Shown piece by piece: positions 46,646 through 55,116 of a DNA stretch of 64,000 bases (the stretch's first letter is position 1; every line of letters starts with the position of its first letter). The stretch is from assembly GCA_913061475.1 (NCBI GenBank), contig CAJXUN010000009.1, positions 42,158 through 106,157 of the forward strand, given 5' to 3'. The stretch comes from an uncultured Colwellia sp. Lineage in GTDB: Bacteria > Pseudomonadota > Gammaproteobacteria > Enterobacterales > Alteromonadaceae. Made by a program: the position numbers and the translations under genes. The notes below the pieces were generated by a model. That model was not told where the DNA came from. It ran no database searches and was given only the letters and a program-made list of their open reading frames with translations.

Positions 46646-46737
46646 TGATTTTCCCCTTATTTCATCCCTGAATTTTTATTTTTTATTTTTTATTAATTCA
46701 TCACTATGAATTCATAGCGGATTAAATATAGAAGCCT

Positions 46738-46751
46738 TATATACGTATGCA
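46738..46751. promoter_or_regulatory. MalR-like LacI-family operator 3
   Basis: TATATACGTATGCA, 12 of 14 matching operator 2. It is followed after 7 bases by operator 4, so the two could be bound side by side about 21 bases apart, two helical turns, on the same DNA face. Confidence 0.65.
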
Positions 46752-46758
46752 CAGGCGG

Positions 46759-46772
46759 TGCATACGTATTCA
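46759..46772. promoter_or_regulatory. MalR-like LacI-family operator 4
   Basis: TGCATACGTATTCA, identical to operator 1. It is 114 bases upstream of TonB receptor 2. Confidence 0.75.
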
Positions 46773-46923
46773 GCTATTGACAGGTATAGGGTTGAAACGA
46801 GTTCACGGGGAATATTTTTGCTAGTTAAGTAACGCTTTACGCCCTAGAGCACTGAGTTTACTTTAGGGCTTAAGGTTTTATTGGTAATTAAAATTAGCCA
46901 TTATTTATCATTCTGGCAAAAGT

Positions 46924-46937
46924 TGAATACGTATGCA
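46924..46937. promoter_or_regulatory. MalR-like LacI-family operator 5
   Basis: TGAATACGTATGCA, identical to operator 2. It is 279 bases upstream of TonB receptor 2; the auxiliary operator of receptor 1 is at a comparable offset from its gene (about 417 bases). Confidence 0.75.
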
Positions 46938-46954
46938 GTGCAGAGATAAAAACT

Positions 46955-46986
46955 AAAAAAGCTCATTGCAAGGCAACAAGCTTTTT
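46955..46986 (-). terminator. Intrinsic terminator after the 47032 gene
   Basis: AAAAAGCT ... AGCTTTTT with an inner TTGC/GCAA stem; T tract on the minus strand. It lies 46 bases past the stop of the M35-propeptide-like gene. Confidence 0.75.
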
Positions 46987-47031
46987 CAATTCTTCATTTT
47001 TATAAACGAGTAATAAATTAACGCTACGACG

Positions 47032-47496
47032 CTATTGAACACTAAAATTAATAGTGTCTGTTTGACACTGATAAATACTCATGGGCATATCATTTTCAAT
47101 CACTTGCAGCGTTTTTTTGTTTAGTTGTAATTTATAACTACCGGGGATTAGATCATACACTGAACTCAAATCTAACAAAGTAGCCACATTACCTTTTGCT
47201 CTGATCAGCTGATAATCAATTGCAGTTGGCCCAGTGCGCTTGGTCATAGGCCCATGATAAACTAATCGCTCATCATACTGGTCTGTGATGATAAAAAGGT
47301 TAGAATGAAAACCTTCTAGTGGTGTGTTCCATGTCAACACTGACAGGTCATTATCGCTTTGATTTAATAAAATAAAGTCGATAAAAATACCGTTAACTAT
47401 GTGTTGTTCTGTGGTGATATTTAGCTTACAGCTAATGACTGGCTGTTCTATTTCAAAAACGTCTTGGCTAGTTTCACTCGACATAGCTCCTTCCAT
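47032..47496 (-). CDS. Lone M35-metallopeptidase-propeptide-like domain protein
   Basis: A 154-residue protein with no signal peptide and no membrane helix. FILLNQSDNDLSVLTWNTPLEGFHSNLF followed by LVYHGPMTKRTGPTAIDYQLI and DLSSVYDLIPGSYKLQL is the pattern I know from the N-terminal domain of M35 peptidyl-Lys metalloendopeptidases (TPLEG, G-x3-KR-x-PT-x-DY, GxYxVQ). No HExxH or GTxxxD zinc motif is present, and no protease gene lies beside it. It may act as a stand-alone inhibitor or immunity-like domain, or be a stray propeptide. Start has AAGGAG nine bases before. No neighbour suggests a partner. Confidence 0.7.
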   Translation of the reverse strand: MEGAMSSETSQDVFEIEQPVISCKLNITTEQHIVNGIFIDFILLNQSDNDLSVLTWNTPLEGFHSNLFIITDQYDERLVYHGPMTKRTGPTAIDYQLIRAKGNVATLLDLSSVYDLIPGSYKLQLNKKTLQVIENDMPMSIYQCQTDTINFSVQ

Positions 47497-47945
47497 AATT
47501 CAGTGCTCCTTGCTACAACTAAATTAACAACTTGACCTTACTCGCCAGAAAACAAAACCTGCTTATTACAGCTTTTTGTAACGAGTGTTACTCACGATAA
47601 TTTATAAGCCTATCGGTAAATTCCATTTACCTTTTAAGTAAAGCATCAATTTCAATAAACAGCACAATTAATTATTATTTAAATTAGGGTCTGTTGATCT
47701 TTCGTGGTTAAATTCGATGAATCATCTCGCTAATTCAGCTTTTCGCGCTCTAAATTACAAGCAGCCGATAATTATATCTTTATAAGTCAAACCCACTAGT
47801 AAATATCCGCCATTTTTTACTAAATTCACGACAATACAACGGAAAAAAACTAATAAAAATAACGTCTTCGCAAGTATTTAAAATAACTATTTTTCTTTAA
47901 TTTAAAGTATGGACTTTCTCAGTTAATCACGGCTAAATAACGCTT
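47497..47945. other. Divergent intergenic region with transposon-end-like sequence
   Basis: TAGGGTCTGTTGATCTTTCG at 47685-47704 matches exactly a sequence at 63946-63965. No transposase or inverted partner was found nearby. AT-rich around it; the promoters of the flanking genes must lie here. No gene. Confidence 0.5.
47685..47704 (+). repeat. 20-bp transposon-end-like repeat, copy 1
   Basis: Shared with 63946-63965. The GGGTCTGTTGATC core followed by CGTGGTTAAATTCG looks like the end of an insertion sequence or a MITE. Family not identified. Confidence 0.5.
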
Positions 47946-48869
47946 ATGATAATTTTTTCGAGACCTAACATTACATTACTAAAGAATAATTATCGTTATT
48001 CCAAAGCCTTATTTTACCTATTGCTATTTAGCACTTTTCTGGCCCAAGCAAAAACACATCACCCAGTGCCAACAAAACATATCGTTTATGCCGGCACCGA
48101 ACGTGAAAGTTACAGTATAAAACTGCTTAAACATGTTTTAAGTTATGACGAAAAAACTCACTATCAATTATCGGCTTTTGGTAAGTATTTACCCAAAATG
48201 CGAGAGTTTAATTTATTGGGTAAACGCAATGGCATTGATGTGGTTATTGGCGGTGCAACAATTGAGCGTGAACAATTAGCGCTACCCATTCGCTTCCCTA
48301 TTTTGCAAGGCTTATATGGCTGGCGTATTGCCCTAGTTCATAAAGAAAATAAAAATATTTTACGCGACATCAATAACTTAAGTGATTTTAAAAAGCTCAG
48401 AGCCTTACAATTCCATACTTGGTCTGACAGCGAAACCCTGAGATTAAACAATATAAAGTTAGTCAAGGGTACTGATATCAAAGGCCTCTATTTTATGTTA
48501 GATAATAAACGCGCGGACTACTTCCTTCGTTCGGTTTTGGAAATTGATGGGGATCTAGCTCGCCATCGCCATTTGGCTATCGAAAAAGAAGCAAGCACCT
48601 TAGTTTGGTATCCAAAAGCAGTTTATTTCTATGTTGGAAATAATCAGCCATCACTGGCAAAAAGCATTAAAACGGGTCTTGAACTTGCCCTGAAAGATGG
48701 TAGCTTCAAAAAATTATTCATGAGTTATTACGGTGAAATTATTTCAACGCTGCAAAAAGAGCATCGACAAGTATTTAAGTTAACCAATCCACTACTTTCT
48801 CCTTTAACACCACTCGAACGACCTGAACTTTGGTTAGACCTATCGCCCGCCAACAAAGTAAATAACTGA
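47946..48869 (+). CDS. Periplasmic substrate-binding-protein-like protein
   Basis: A 307-residue protein with signal-type hydrophobic stretch (ALFYLLLFSTFLAQA). The mature part has the type-2 periplasmic binding fold layout of transporter or sensor binding proteins, including IDVVIGGATIEREQLALPI and a hinge region WRIALVHKENKN. There is no lipobox and no ABC transporter genes beside it, so a sensory or orphan role is plausible. The Shine-Dalgarno is weak. Ligand unknown. Confidence 0.72.
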   Translation: MIIFSRPNITLLKNNYRYSKALFYLLLFSTFLAQAKTHHPVPTKHIVYAGTERESYSIKLLKHVLSYDEKTHYQLSAFGKYLPKMREFNLLGKRNGIDVVIGGATIEREQLALPIRFPILQGLYGWRIALVHKENKNILRDINNLSDFKKLRALQFHTWSDSETLRLNNIKLVKGTDIKGLYFMLDNKRADYFLRSVLEIDGDLARHRHLAIEKEASTLVWYPKAVYFYVGNNQPSLAKSIKTGLELALKDGSFKKLFMSYYGEIISTLQKEHRQVFKLTNPLLSPLTPLERPELWLDLSPANKVNN

Positions 48870-49092
48870 TTGGTATCTAAAGCTTCAATAGCATGGCCAA
48901 GATTTAGAGTTGTAATTAAATCCCCCCTGCTATGCCGCTACAACATTAACGTACGAGGCAATAACATACGCAGTTTTCATTGACAAAATTCAGCTTCAAG
49001 CACTGGTATAATTACTTTATACTCAGTATTGCATCGCATTAAGGCAAATGTGTTTAGGAACCTAGCATTCAATAATTGCAAAAGGATAAATT

Positions 49093-50109
49093 GTGAGAAA
49101 GTCTGTAAAATACCGTCTGTTATTTTTATTTATCGCGATCACCTCGTACGCGTTAGGTTTTAACTTTATACCTGACACCACCACTTCAACGTTCGGTCTC
49201 TATCCGGTAATTTTGGCAAGCGTAATTTACTTTGCCGTGCTGCCGATACTTTATTGGTTTATGATCATAAAAGCGGGTAAACAAAAAGCATGGAAATTAC
49301 TCATTATCCTCAGCCTTTCTAGCGCTATTGCCCGTTACAGTTATCCAGAAGATATTGCACAATACTTCGACTTTATCCTCTGGCTACGCTACCCCATTAT
49401 TGCGGTTTTGCTGATCATTGAGTTTTACTTAATGTTTATTATTGCCAAAGGATTATGGCAAGCACGTAACCTATCGGGTGACCCACGCATTGGCGCAATA
49501 GAAAAGTATGATGATGATAAAAAGCAAGGCTTAGCGTTAACCTTTGCCACCGAGCCTGCCAGTTGGTATTACGCCATTCCTCGCTTATCCAAGCACCATA
49601 TTAAGTCATTAGGTAAAGTCACCTTGCTATCAGGTAAAGCATGGCACTTCTTAATGATCATCGTGTCATTATTTAGTATTGCCGCAATAAGTTATCAATT
49701 GCTGGTTGATTGGAGCGAAATCGCGGCATTAATGGCGACAACCTTTATTTTATACGGCTTAATATTAATGACCGCAAACTACCGTTTATCTCGTCATCAT
49801 TCACTTTATCTTCAAGACAATAAACTCATTATTAACAACAGTATTTTTAATTTTATGGTGATACCGCTTAGCGCAATTGACTCGATAACCATAGAGCCGG
49901 GCAAAAACAAGGTAGATAATGAGCAGCTAGAGGTTGGCCGTTCTCAAGCACAAAATATAAAAATAGTCTTTAATCAGCCGATAAAGTACTGGGGTATGAT
50001 GGGGGCTTTTGTTGAATCATTCGAACAGGTTTTAATCAACGTTGAAAAACCATTAGAGGTCATTAACGCTTTGGAACAAATTAATTCACCACATCAACAA
50101 GTTGCTTGA
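49093..50109 (+). CDS. Multi-helix membrane protein of unknown function
   Basis: A 338-residue protein with about seven hydrophobic helices (FIPDTTTSTFGLYPVILASVIYFAVLP onward to AALMATTFILYGLILMT). The C-terminal part, after the last helix, has PH-like beta character (LYLQDNKLIINNSIFNFMVIPLSAIDSITIEPGK). It starts with GTG preceded by AAGGA. It lies 72 bases before lgt on the same strand and might be read with it. Family not recognised. Confidence 0.75.
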   Translation: MRKSVKYRLLFLFIAITSYALGFNFIPDTTTSTFGLYPVILASVIYFAVLPILYWFMIIKAGKQKAWKLLIILSLSSAIARYSYPEDIAQYFDFILWLRYPIIAVLLIIEFYLMFIIAKGLWQARNLSGDPRIGAIEKYDDDKKQGLALTFATEPASWYYAIPRLSKHHIKSLGKVTLLSGKAWHFLMIIVSLFSIAAISYQLLVDWSEIAALMATTFILYGLILMTANYRLSRHHSLYLQDNKLIINNSIFNFMVIPLSAIDSITIEPGKNKVDNEQLEVGRSQAQNIKIVFNQPIKYWGMMGAFVESFEQVLINVEKPLEVINALEQINSPHQQVA

Positions 50110-50181
50110 TAGAATGTCGACAATTTATTGGCAAACTAAGATTAGCCAAATTCCAATATTCGCAATATTAAGGGTGATGCT

Positions 50182-50970
50182 TTGCAACATTTAGTTTGGG
50201 ATCTCGATCCCGTATTTTTCTCCGTGGGTCCATTAACTGTCCATTGGTATGGTGTACTATTCGCTGCCGCTATATTATCGGGCTTACAAGTGATGAAGTG
50301 GATTTTTCAGACCGAAAAACAAGATATCAATGCCCTCGATAACCTACTAGTTTATATTGTTATTGGTGTTATCGTCGGCGCACGTTTAGGCCACTGTTTC
50401 TTTTATGACCCAAGTTACTACTTTGCTAATCCGATGAAAATACTAGCGATTTGGGAAGGCGGGCTCGCAAGTCATGGTGGTGGCTTAGGCGCTATCATTG
50501 CTGCTGGTATTTATAGCAAAAAACATCAAATGAACTTTATTTGGTTACTCGACAGACTGGCAATATGTACGGCGTTATTTGGCTTTTTCGTACGTAGCGC
50601 AAACTTTGTTAACTCTGAAATTTTGGGTACCGCCAGTAATGTTCCTTGGGCGGTAATCTTTTCCCGTATTGATAACGTTGCCCGCCACCCTTCACAGCTT
50701 TATGAAGCCTTCGCTTATTTAGCTATATTTTTTATCTTAATGATTTTTTATAAGCAGAAAAAAGCGCAAACACCGCACGGTGCTATTTTAGGTATTTTCT
50801 TAATTTTAATTTTCAGTGCGCGTTTTCTTATTGAAATGTTAAAAGAAAAACAAGCCGCTTATGCCGCAGACATCACTTTAACGGCGGGACAAATGCTGAG
50901 TATTCCATTTTTTATTGCCGGTATCGTATTAGTTATTTGGTCGATTAAAAATAACAAACAAGTAAAATAA
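50182..50970 (+). CDS. lgt: Prolipoprotein diacylglyceryl transferase
   Basis: Lgt transfers diacylglycerol from phosphatidylglycerol to the lipobox cysteine of prolipoproteins in the inner membrane. At 262 residues with about seven helices it has the usual length. Motifs: LTVHWYGVLFAAA, VGARLGHCFFYDP, GLASHGGGLGAI (active His), FFVRSANFVNSEILG and the HPSQLYEAF signature. The only in-frame start is TTG at 50182, with AAGGGTGAT upstream; the ATG at 50177 is out of frame. It supplies the lipidation the pullulanase lipobox would need. Confidence 0.95.
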   Translation: MQHLVWDLDPVFFSVGPLTVHWYGVLFAAAILSGLQVMKWIFQTEKQDINALDNLLVYIVIGVIVGARLGHCFFYDPSYYFANPMKILAIWEGGLASHGGGLGAIIAAGIYSKKHQMNFIWLLDRLAICTALFGFFVRSANFVNSEILGTASNVPWAVIFSRIDNVARHPSQLYEAFAYLAIFFILMIFYKQKKAQTPHGAILGIFLILIFSARFLIEMLKEKQAAYAADITLTAGQMLSIPFFIAGIVLVIWSIKNNKQVK

Positions 50971-51019
50971 CATCCGCTTTATGACTATTTAAATTGACAC
51001 ATAAGATGATTAAAAATTT

Positions 51020-51808
51020 ATGACTAAAAAATATTACGTGGTGTGGAAAGGTGCAAAAACCGGCGTGTTTGAACATTGGAATGATGTAAAAAGCCATACC
51101 CAAGGACGAGCAGACGCACAATATATGGGTTTTGCATCAAAGGCAGAAGCCGAACTTGCTTTTCAATCAAGCTACACTAAAGCGTTAACAAAGCGCTCGA
51201 TGAGCAAAGGTACGGCAACTAAACCTACAACTTACGTTAAAGGCAGCAATGTAGCAGCTAACAGTTCAACAGCGCCAGCACAGCAAACGGCTGATATTAA
51301 TATTTATTGTGATGGTGCTTGCTCACCTAACCCAGGAAAATCAGGTACCGGCATGGCGGTATATCAACAACAGCAATTAATTGAGTTGTGGTACGGTTTA
51401 TATGAGCCAATGGGCACTAATAATACTGCGGAGCTTAATGGCATGCTTGAAGCCTTTAAATATGCCCAAGTGCACATTCAACAAGGTAAAACAGTACAAG
51501 TGCTGTCTGATTCTAAATATTCAATTGACTGTATTACCAAGTGGGCAAAGGGTTGGCAAGCCAAAGGCTGGACACGCGGTAAAGGTGAAGAAATCAAAAA
51601 TCTTGAGGTGATCAAGCAATCTTTTGCACTCTATCAAAGCTTAAAAAGCCATTTAATTATTAACCATGTCAAAGGCCACGCTAACATCGAAGGTAACGAA
51701 CTTTCCGATAGAATGGCAGTATTAGCACGTATGAAACGCACCCAAGGTTTTGTTCAATACCAAGAAACCCTCGATATTAAAACCATATTAGCCATGGCCT
51801 CAGGCTAA
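51020..51808 (+). CDS. rnhA: RNase HI with N-terminal viroplasmin domain
   Basis: A 262-residue ribonuclease H. The first ~45 residues (KKYYVVWKGAKTGVFEHWNDV ... SKAEAELAF) form the caulimovirus-viroplasmin-like hybrid-binding domain. A low-complexity linker follows. The RNase HI catalytic domain keeps its four acidic residues: Asp in IYCDGACSPNPG, Glu in NNTAELNGML, Asp in VLSDSKYSIDC and Asp near ELSDRMA, after the NHVKGHAN loop. It removes RNA in RNA-DNA hybrids. Long RNase HI of this kind occur beside a short enzyme in many bacteria. Confidence 0.93.
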   Translation: MTKKYYVVWKGAKTGVFEHWNDVKSHTQGRADAQYMGFASKAEAELAFQSSYTKALTKRSMSKGTATKPTTYVKGSNVAANSSTAPAQQTADINIYCDGACSPNPGKSGTGMAVYQQQQLIELWYGLYEPMGTNNTAELNGMLEAFKYAQVHIQQGKTVQVLSDSKYSIDCITKWAKGWQAKGWTRGKGEEIKNLEVIKQSFALYQSLKSHLIINHVKGHANIEGNELSDRMAVLARMKRTQGFVQYQETLDIKTILAMASG

Positions 51809-52109
51809 ACTTGTGTGACTAAGTATAATTTTTAGATATCCATCACTAAATGAGATGGGTATCTAATGTTCACTTTTGCTACAAACCTGACATGATCCAC
51901 TAATCAAAACATCCCTGTTTTATGTTCACTTTGATACGTTAGCAGACATTAGCTTAGCCTTATCTAACGACAAAAGATACGACAAAGCGGATATTAAATT
52001 CTCATTGATTGAAGGTATAAACTGGATAGTTAGCTTGTGTTTTGATCGACAGAAAAACCATACACTGAACGTAATAGCTTTATTTGGTTCAGGTATGCTT
52101 GTAGGGTTA
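51809..52109. other. Intergenic with a coding remnant
   Basis: Holds the start-less open stretch at 51891-52124, described separately. A direct repeat of GTTCACTTT occurs at about 51869 and 51924. Nothing else recognised. Confidence 0.45.
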
Positions 52110-52124
52110 TTACTTTTCAACTAA
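51891..52124 (+). pseudogene. Possible gene remnant or unrecognised small membrane gene
   Basis: Seventy-seven codons between TGA and TAA with no ATG near the front: ...HFDTLADISLALSNDKRYD then IVSLCFDRQKN and a C-terminal helix NVIALFGSGMLVGLLLF. The composition is protein-like. The antisense ORF 51926-52120 in the track is likely its shadow. Either a degraded gene or one using a CTG/TTG start. Confidence 0.35.
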
Positions 52125-52340
52125 ATTTCGTGATTTTAAGTACTTTAGAGCTTTAACAACACTTGGTAATATTATATAAGAAACTATTGGAACTATGATA
52201 GCAAGGAGTACCATTAGTCGTGCTAGTTCATTTTCTGGCAAGTATGGATTCAATAGCTTTGGTAGAAAAAAAACTAAAGGTAATAAAGAAAGGTAGGTAG
52301 CGATAGCTAGTAAGTGTTTATTGGGAATAAAAGTCTGCAT
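52110..52340 (-). CDS. Small two-helix membrane protein
   Basis: A 76-residue protein with helices LLAIATYLSLLPLVFFLPKLL and LMVLLAIIVPIVSYIILP. TGGAGA stands six bases before the ATG. Its 3-prime end overlaps the end of the + strand remnant. Family not recognised; may be a stand-alone gene. Confidence 0.6.
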   Translation of the reverse strand: MQTFIPNKHLLAIATYLSLLPLVFFLPKLLNPYLPENELARLMVLLAIIVPIVSYIILPSVVKALKYLKSRNLVEK

Positions 52341-52361
52341 TCATATCTCCAGTATATAAAA

Positions 52362-52398
52362 AGGTGCTGAAGCATAAAAATCAGTTATCTCAGCACCT
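52362..52398 (-). terminator. Intrinsic terminator after the YcaC-like gene
   Basis: AGGTGCTGA pairs with TCAGCACCT around a 19-base loop. On the minus strand it is followed by TTTTTATATAC. It lies six bases past the YcaC-like stop. Confidence 0.8.
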
Positions 52399-52404
52399 AT
52401 AGTC

Positions 52405-52998
52405 TTAATGCAATTTAGAAAGAATTTCTTCAAACAATACTTGAATAAGCTTCCCGCCGTTTTCACTGCTCCAGTCTTGCGCTAGCTCTGCGATTAACTG
52501 GTTTGTCGAAGTGAGTGTTACGCCGTGACTTTCCATGCGTCTTAATGCAGTTTCATCTGCAAGTGTTGTTGGCGAGCCAGAGCCATCGACAACAACTTGT
52601 ACATTGTAACCTTCACTAGTAGCTGTTATTGCTGGGTAGACAACACAAACATCTGTTGTGATACCTGCGATAATAATGTTTTTACGTCCTGTCGCTTTAA
52701 CAGCGGCGGCAAAATTTTCATCCTTCATGCTATCTACCACGCCCGCTCGAAGAATACGGTTTTTATACGCTTCAGGTACAGCTTGAATCAACTCGTCAAA
52801 AAGTGGCCCTTGTGCTTGGTCTTCCATGCTAGACGTAAGTATTAATGGCATGCCTGTTTCCTTTGCTGCACGGGCTAAAGCAACCGTATTTTTCTTAATT
52901 TCATCTAGTTCTAGTGAACCAACCCAGCCCATTGTGCCAACTTGATGATCGATTAATAACATCACGGAGTTTTCTGGTGTAAAAGTAGTTGTTTTCAT
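52405..52998 (-). CDS. YcaC-like isochorismatase-family hydrolase
   Basis: A 197-residue cysteine hydrolase of the isochorismatase superfamily. The catalytic Asp is in MLLIDHQVG (near 17), the Lys or its equivalent lies near RAGVVDS, and the nucleophile Cys is residue 118 in GITTDVCVVYPA, at the same position as in E. coli YcaC. Substrate unknown for the YcaC group. Start moved to ATG 52998 (MKTTTFTPE), with GAGAGG upstream, because the track start adds 12 unlikely residues. It follows pirin by 13 bases and is in one operon with it. Confidence 0.88.
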   Translation of the reverse strand: MKTTTFTPENSVMLLIDHQVGTMGWVGSLELDEIKKNTVALARAAKETGMPLILTSSMEDQAQGPLFDELIQAVPEAYKNRILRAGVVDSMKDENFAAAVKATGRKNIIIAGITTDVCVVYPAITATSEGYNVQVVVDGSGSPTTLADETALRRMESHGVTLTSTNQLIAELAQDWSSENGGKLIQVLFEEILSKLH

Positions 52999-53011
52999 AA
53001 TGACCTCTCTT

Positions 53012-53845
53012 TTAGGATATTTGGCTAATGCCATTTGTGTGCAGTTGTCTTATCTGTTGAACACCTGCAATTAAATTTGAATTGTTGCTGTGAACTGACG
53101 CACCATTACTGATAATCGGCTGTTTTAATGGCGCACCTGTTACCACTAAAAATTCAGCATCTTGGTTTAGTGCGTTAACTGATATGAGTTCAGATTGGTT
53201 TTCATAGATACCAAGCTCACCTGACTCTAAGCGCACTCCGCCGCTTTCTATAACCCCTTTCCTGACATAAATAAATGCTGTGGAGTGTGATGCTTGACTT
53301 GAATGAGACCATGTACTATCGGCATCTAGCTTGATATGAAAATACGACATATCAACTGGCGGTTGAGCAGCACTTTTCTGGCCGTGATACTCTCCTACAA
53401 GGATTTTAACGCTTGCACCATTAGTTTCGACCACTGGGATGTCTTGCTCTTGCAATGTTGAATAGGTCACAGGACCCATTTCTAATCCTTTTTCAGGCAA
53501 TGCGACCCAAAGCTGAAAAGCATCGGCAAGTTTTTTATCGGGGAATACAGTCTCTTTGTGCAGAACTCCAGCCCCAGAAGACATGATTTGAATACCACCA
53601 GATTTTAGTAGCCCAGAGTGGCCGCCAGTATCTTCGTGCGCTATATCACCAATTTGAGGATAGCTAATGGTGGCGACTCCAGAGTGACCATGAAAATCAA
53701 ACCCTGCTGTACCTTCTACGTGAGGTAAATAAAAGTGGTCCCATAATACAAAAGGATTAAGTTCCTCTATATTGGTTGCGGCAACAAAGCTACTAACGGG
53801 GCCATGCTTTCTGCCATTTCTAATTTCTTTAATTTGTCTTGTCAT
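53012..53845 (-). CDS. Pirin family protein
   Basis: A 277-residue bicupin of the pirin family, metal-binding in the N-terminal cupin: FDFHGHSGVATISYPQIG carries the His pair and GHSGLLKSGGIQIMSSGAGVLHKE the further His and Glu. Some pirins act as quercetin dioxygenases, others as regulators; the role here is not known. The track start is a GTG; the ATG one codon later is preferred. First gene of the pirin-YcaC pair, divergent from the LysR gene. Confidence 0.9.
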   Translation of the reverse strand: MTRQIKEIRNGRKHGPVSSFVAATNIEELNPFVLWDHFYLPHVEGTAGFDFHGHSGVATISYPQIGDIAHEDTGGHSGLLKSGGIQIMSSGAGVLHKETVFPDKKLADAFQLWVALPEKGLEMGPVTYSTLQEQDIPVVETNGASVKILVGEYHGQKSAAQPPVDMSYFHIKLDADSTWSHSSQASHSTAFIYVRKGVIESGGVRLESGELGIYENQSELISVNALNQDAEFLVVTGAPLKQPIISNGASVHSNNSNLIAGVQQIRQLHTNGISQIS

Positions 53846-53951
53846 CACATTTCATCCTGCTTCAATTTCTGTTGATAAAGATTAATACAAGACTTATTAT
53901 TTTATTAGATGGTTTATTTGGGTTTGTTAATCCCATTTTTGAAGGTAAATT

Positions 53952-54851
53952 ATGAACCTTAATGATATCAAGGTCTTTATAAGTGTTGTCGAGGCAGGTA
54001 GCTTTGCTGGAGCAAGTAATGTATTAGCTATGCCGTCAACAACTGTTAGTCGAAAGGTCGTCCAATTAGAAGCTAGTCTAGGCGTAAAGTTACTCCATCG
54101 AAGCACACGAAAGTTATCATTAACAGAAGATGGACAACACTACTTCCATTTGTGTCAGCAGCATCTCGTAGCACTTGAGCAAGCAAACGAATCGATTATG
54201 CAAGCACAATCAGTGCCTAAGGGAAAGGTTCGCATTTCTTCGCCTTTTGACTTTGCTATGCAATACGCCCAGCCTTGGATAGCTGAGTTTTTAAAAAAAT
54301 ATCCAGAAATCAGCATTGAGTTGGATACTTCTGATAGCTATGTCAATATGGTAGAGGACCGAATTGATGTTGCGTTTCGCTCAGGTCAATTACAAGATTC
54401 TTCATTAATTGCAAGGCGAATAGGACCGAAGCACAGCGTTTGTTGCGCAAGTCCCGAATTCTTGAGTGCTGTGGGAAAAATAAAAGTCCCTGATGACCTT
54501 TCAAAGCTCAACTGTCTTATTATGGGAAAATCACTACTGTCTAATGATTGGCACTTTGTTAAGCAAGAAAAAGCCTATCAAGTTAAGGTTTCTGGAAGGT
54601 ATGCGACAACAAGTATGCATTTGATTATCGAGTCAGCTCTATGTGGGTTAGGTGTTGCTTACGTACCTATTGCTTTAGTTAAGAGTCACTTAGAAAGTGG
54701 TAGACTCGTACAAGTTTTGACTGATTATGAAACACCACAGTCCAATATGTTTATCATTTATCAATCTCATAAATATATGACTAAACCTATTAGACTTTTT
54801 ATTGATTACATAATTGAAAAGGTCAGCCCTAAGGCTCCATGGAGCTTGTAA
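53952..54851 (+). CDS. LysR-family transcriptional regulator
   Basis: A 299-residue LysR-type regulator. The N-terminal helix-turn-helix is SVVEAGSFAGASNVLAMPSTTVSRKVVQLEASLGVKLLHRSTRKLSLTEDG (trimmed here to its landmarks: SFAGASNVLAM and VSRKVVQLE). The effector domain follows. It is divergent from pirin-ycaC across about 105 bases, the usual layout for a regulator of that pair. AAGG precedes the ATG. Confidence 0.92.
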   Translation: MNLNDIKVFISVVEAGSFAGASNVLAMPSTTVSRKVVQLEASLGVKLLHRSTRKLSLTEDGQHYFHLCQQHLVALEQANESIMQAQSVPKGKVRISSPFDFAMQYAQPWIAEFLKKYPEISIELDTSDSYVNMVEDRIDVAFRSGQLQDSSLIARRIGPKHSVCCASPEFLSAVGKIKVPDDLSKLNCLIMGKSLLSNDWHFVKQEKAYQVKVSGRYATTSMHLIIESALCGLGVAYVPIALVKSHLESGRLVQVLTDYETPQSNMFIIYQSHKYMTKPIRLFIDYIIEKVSPKAPWSL

Positions 54852-55048
54852 TTATTCTTTTCTTTATTAATTGGGAATTGGTAAGGAACTACTACACATT
54901 ACGACATTTATGTCTCATCAACGTTCAGCTGAACTGCCTTTAGTAACTCAAAAACTAATGTCAGCTTTTGGCTATCAGTTGACCTAAAAAAAACCATAGT
55001 TAATGTCAAGAATACGCAGTCATTTTTACTAGAAAATCCATAAACAAA

Positions 55049-55072
55049 AAAGGCAGCTTAATCGCTGCCTTT
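55049..55072 (-). terminator. Intrinsic terminator after the peroxiredoxin-like gene
   Basis: AAAGGCAGC pairs with GCTGCCTTT around 6 bases; on the minus strand followed by TTTGTTT. It lies 44 bases past the stop of the peroxiredoxin-like gene. Confidence 0.85.
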
Positions 55073-55116
55073 ACACTTAATAAATCCACAAAATATCGTT
55101 TGAATCAAGCTCAATA

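Larger units (their letters stand above)
46646..47031. other. Promoter region of TonB receptor 2
   Basis: Contains three operator-like palindromes (46738, 46759, 46924) and the terminator of the upstream gene at 46955-46986. No gene is seen. Confidence 0.6.

Noticed and set aside
51926-52120. 64-residue minus strand ORF
   Set aside because: Antisense to the + strand open stretch, with no Shine-Dalgarno; the + strand reading is more protein-like.
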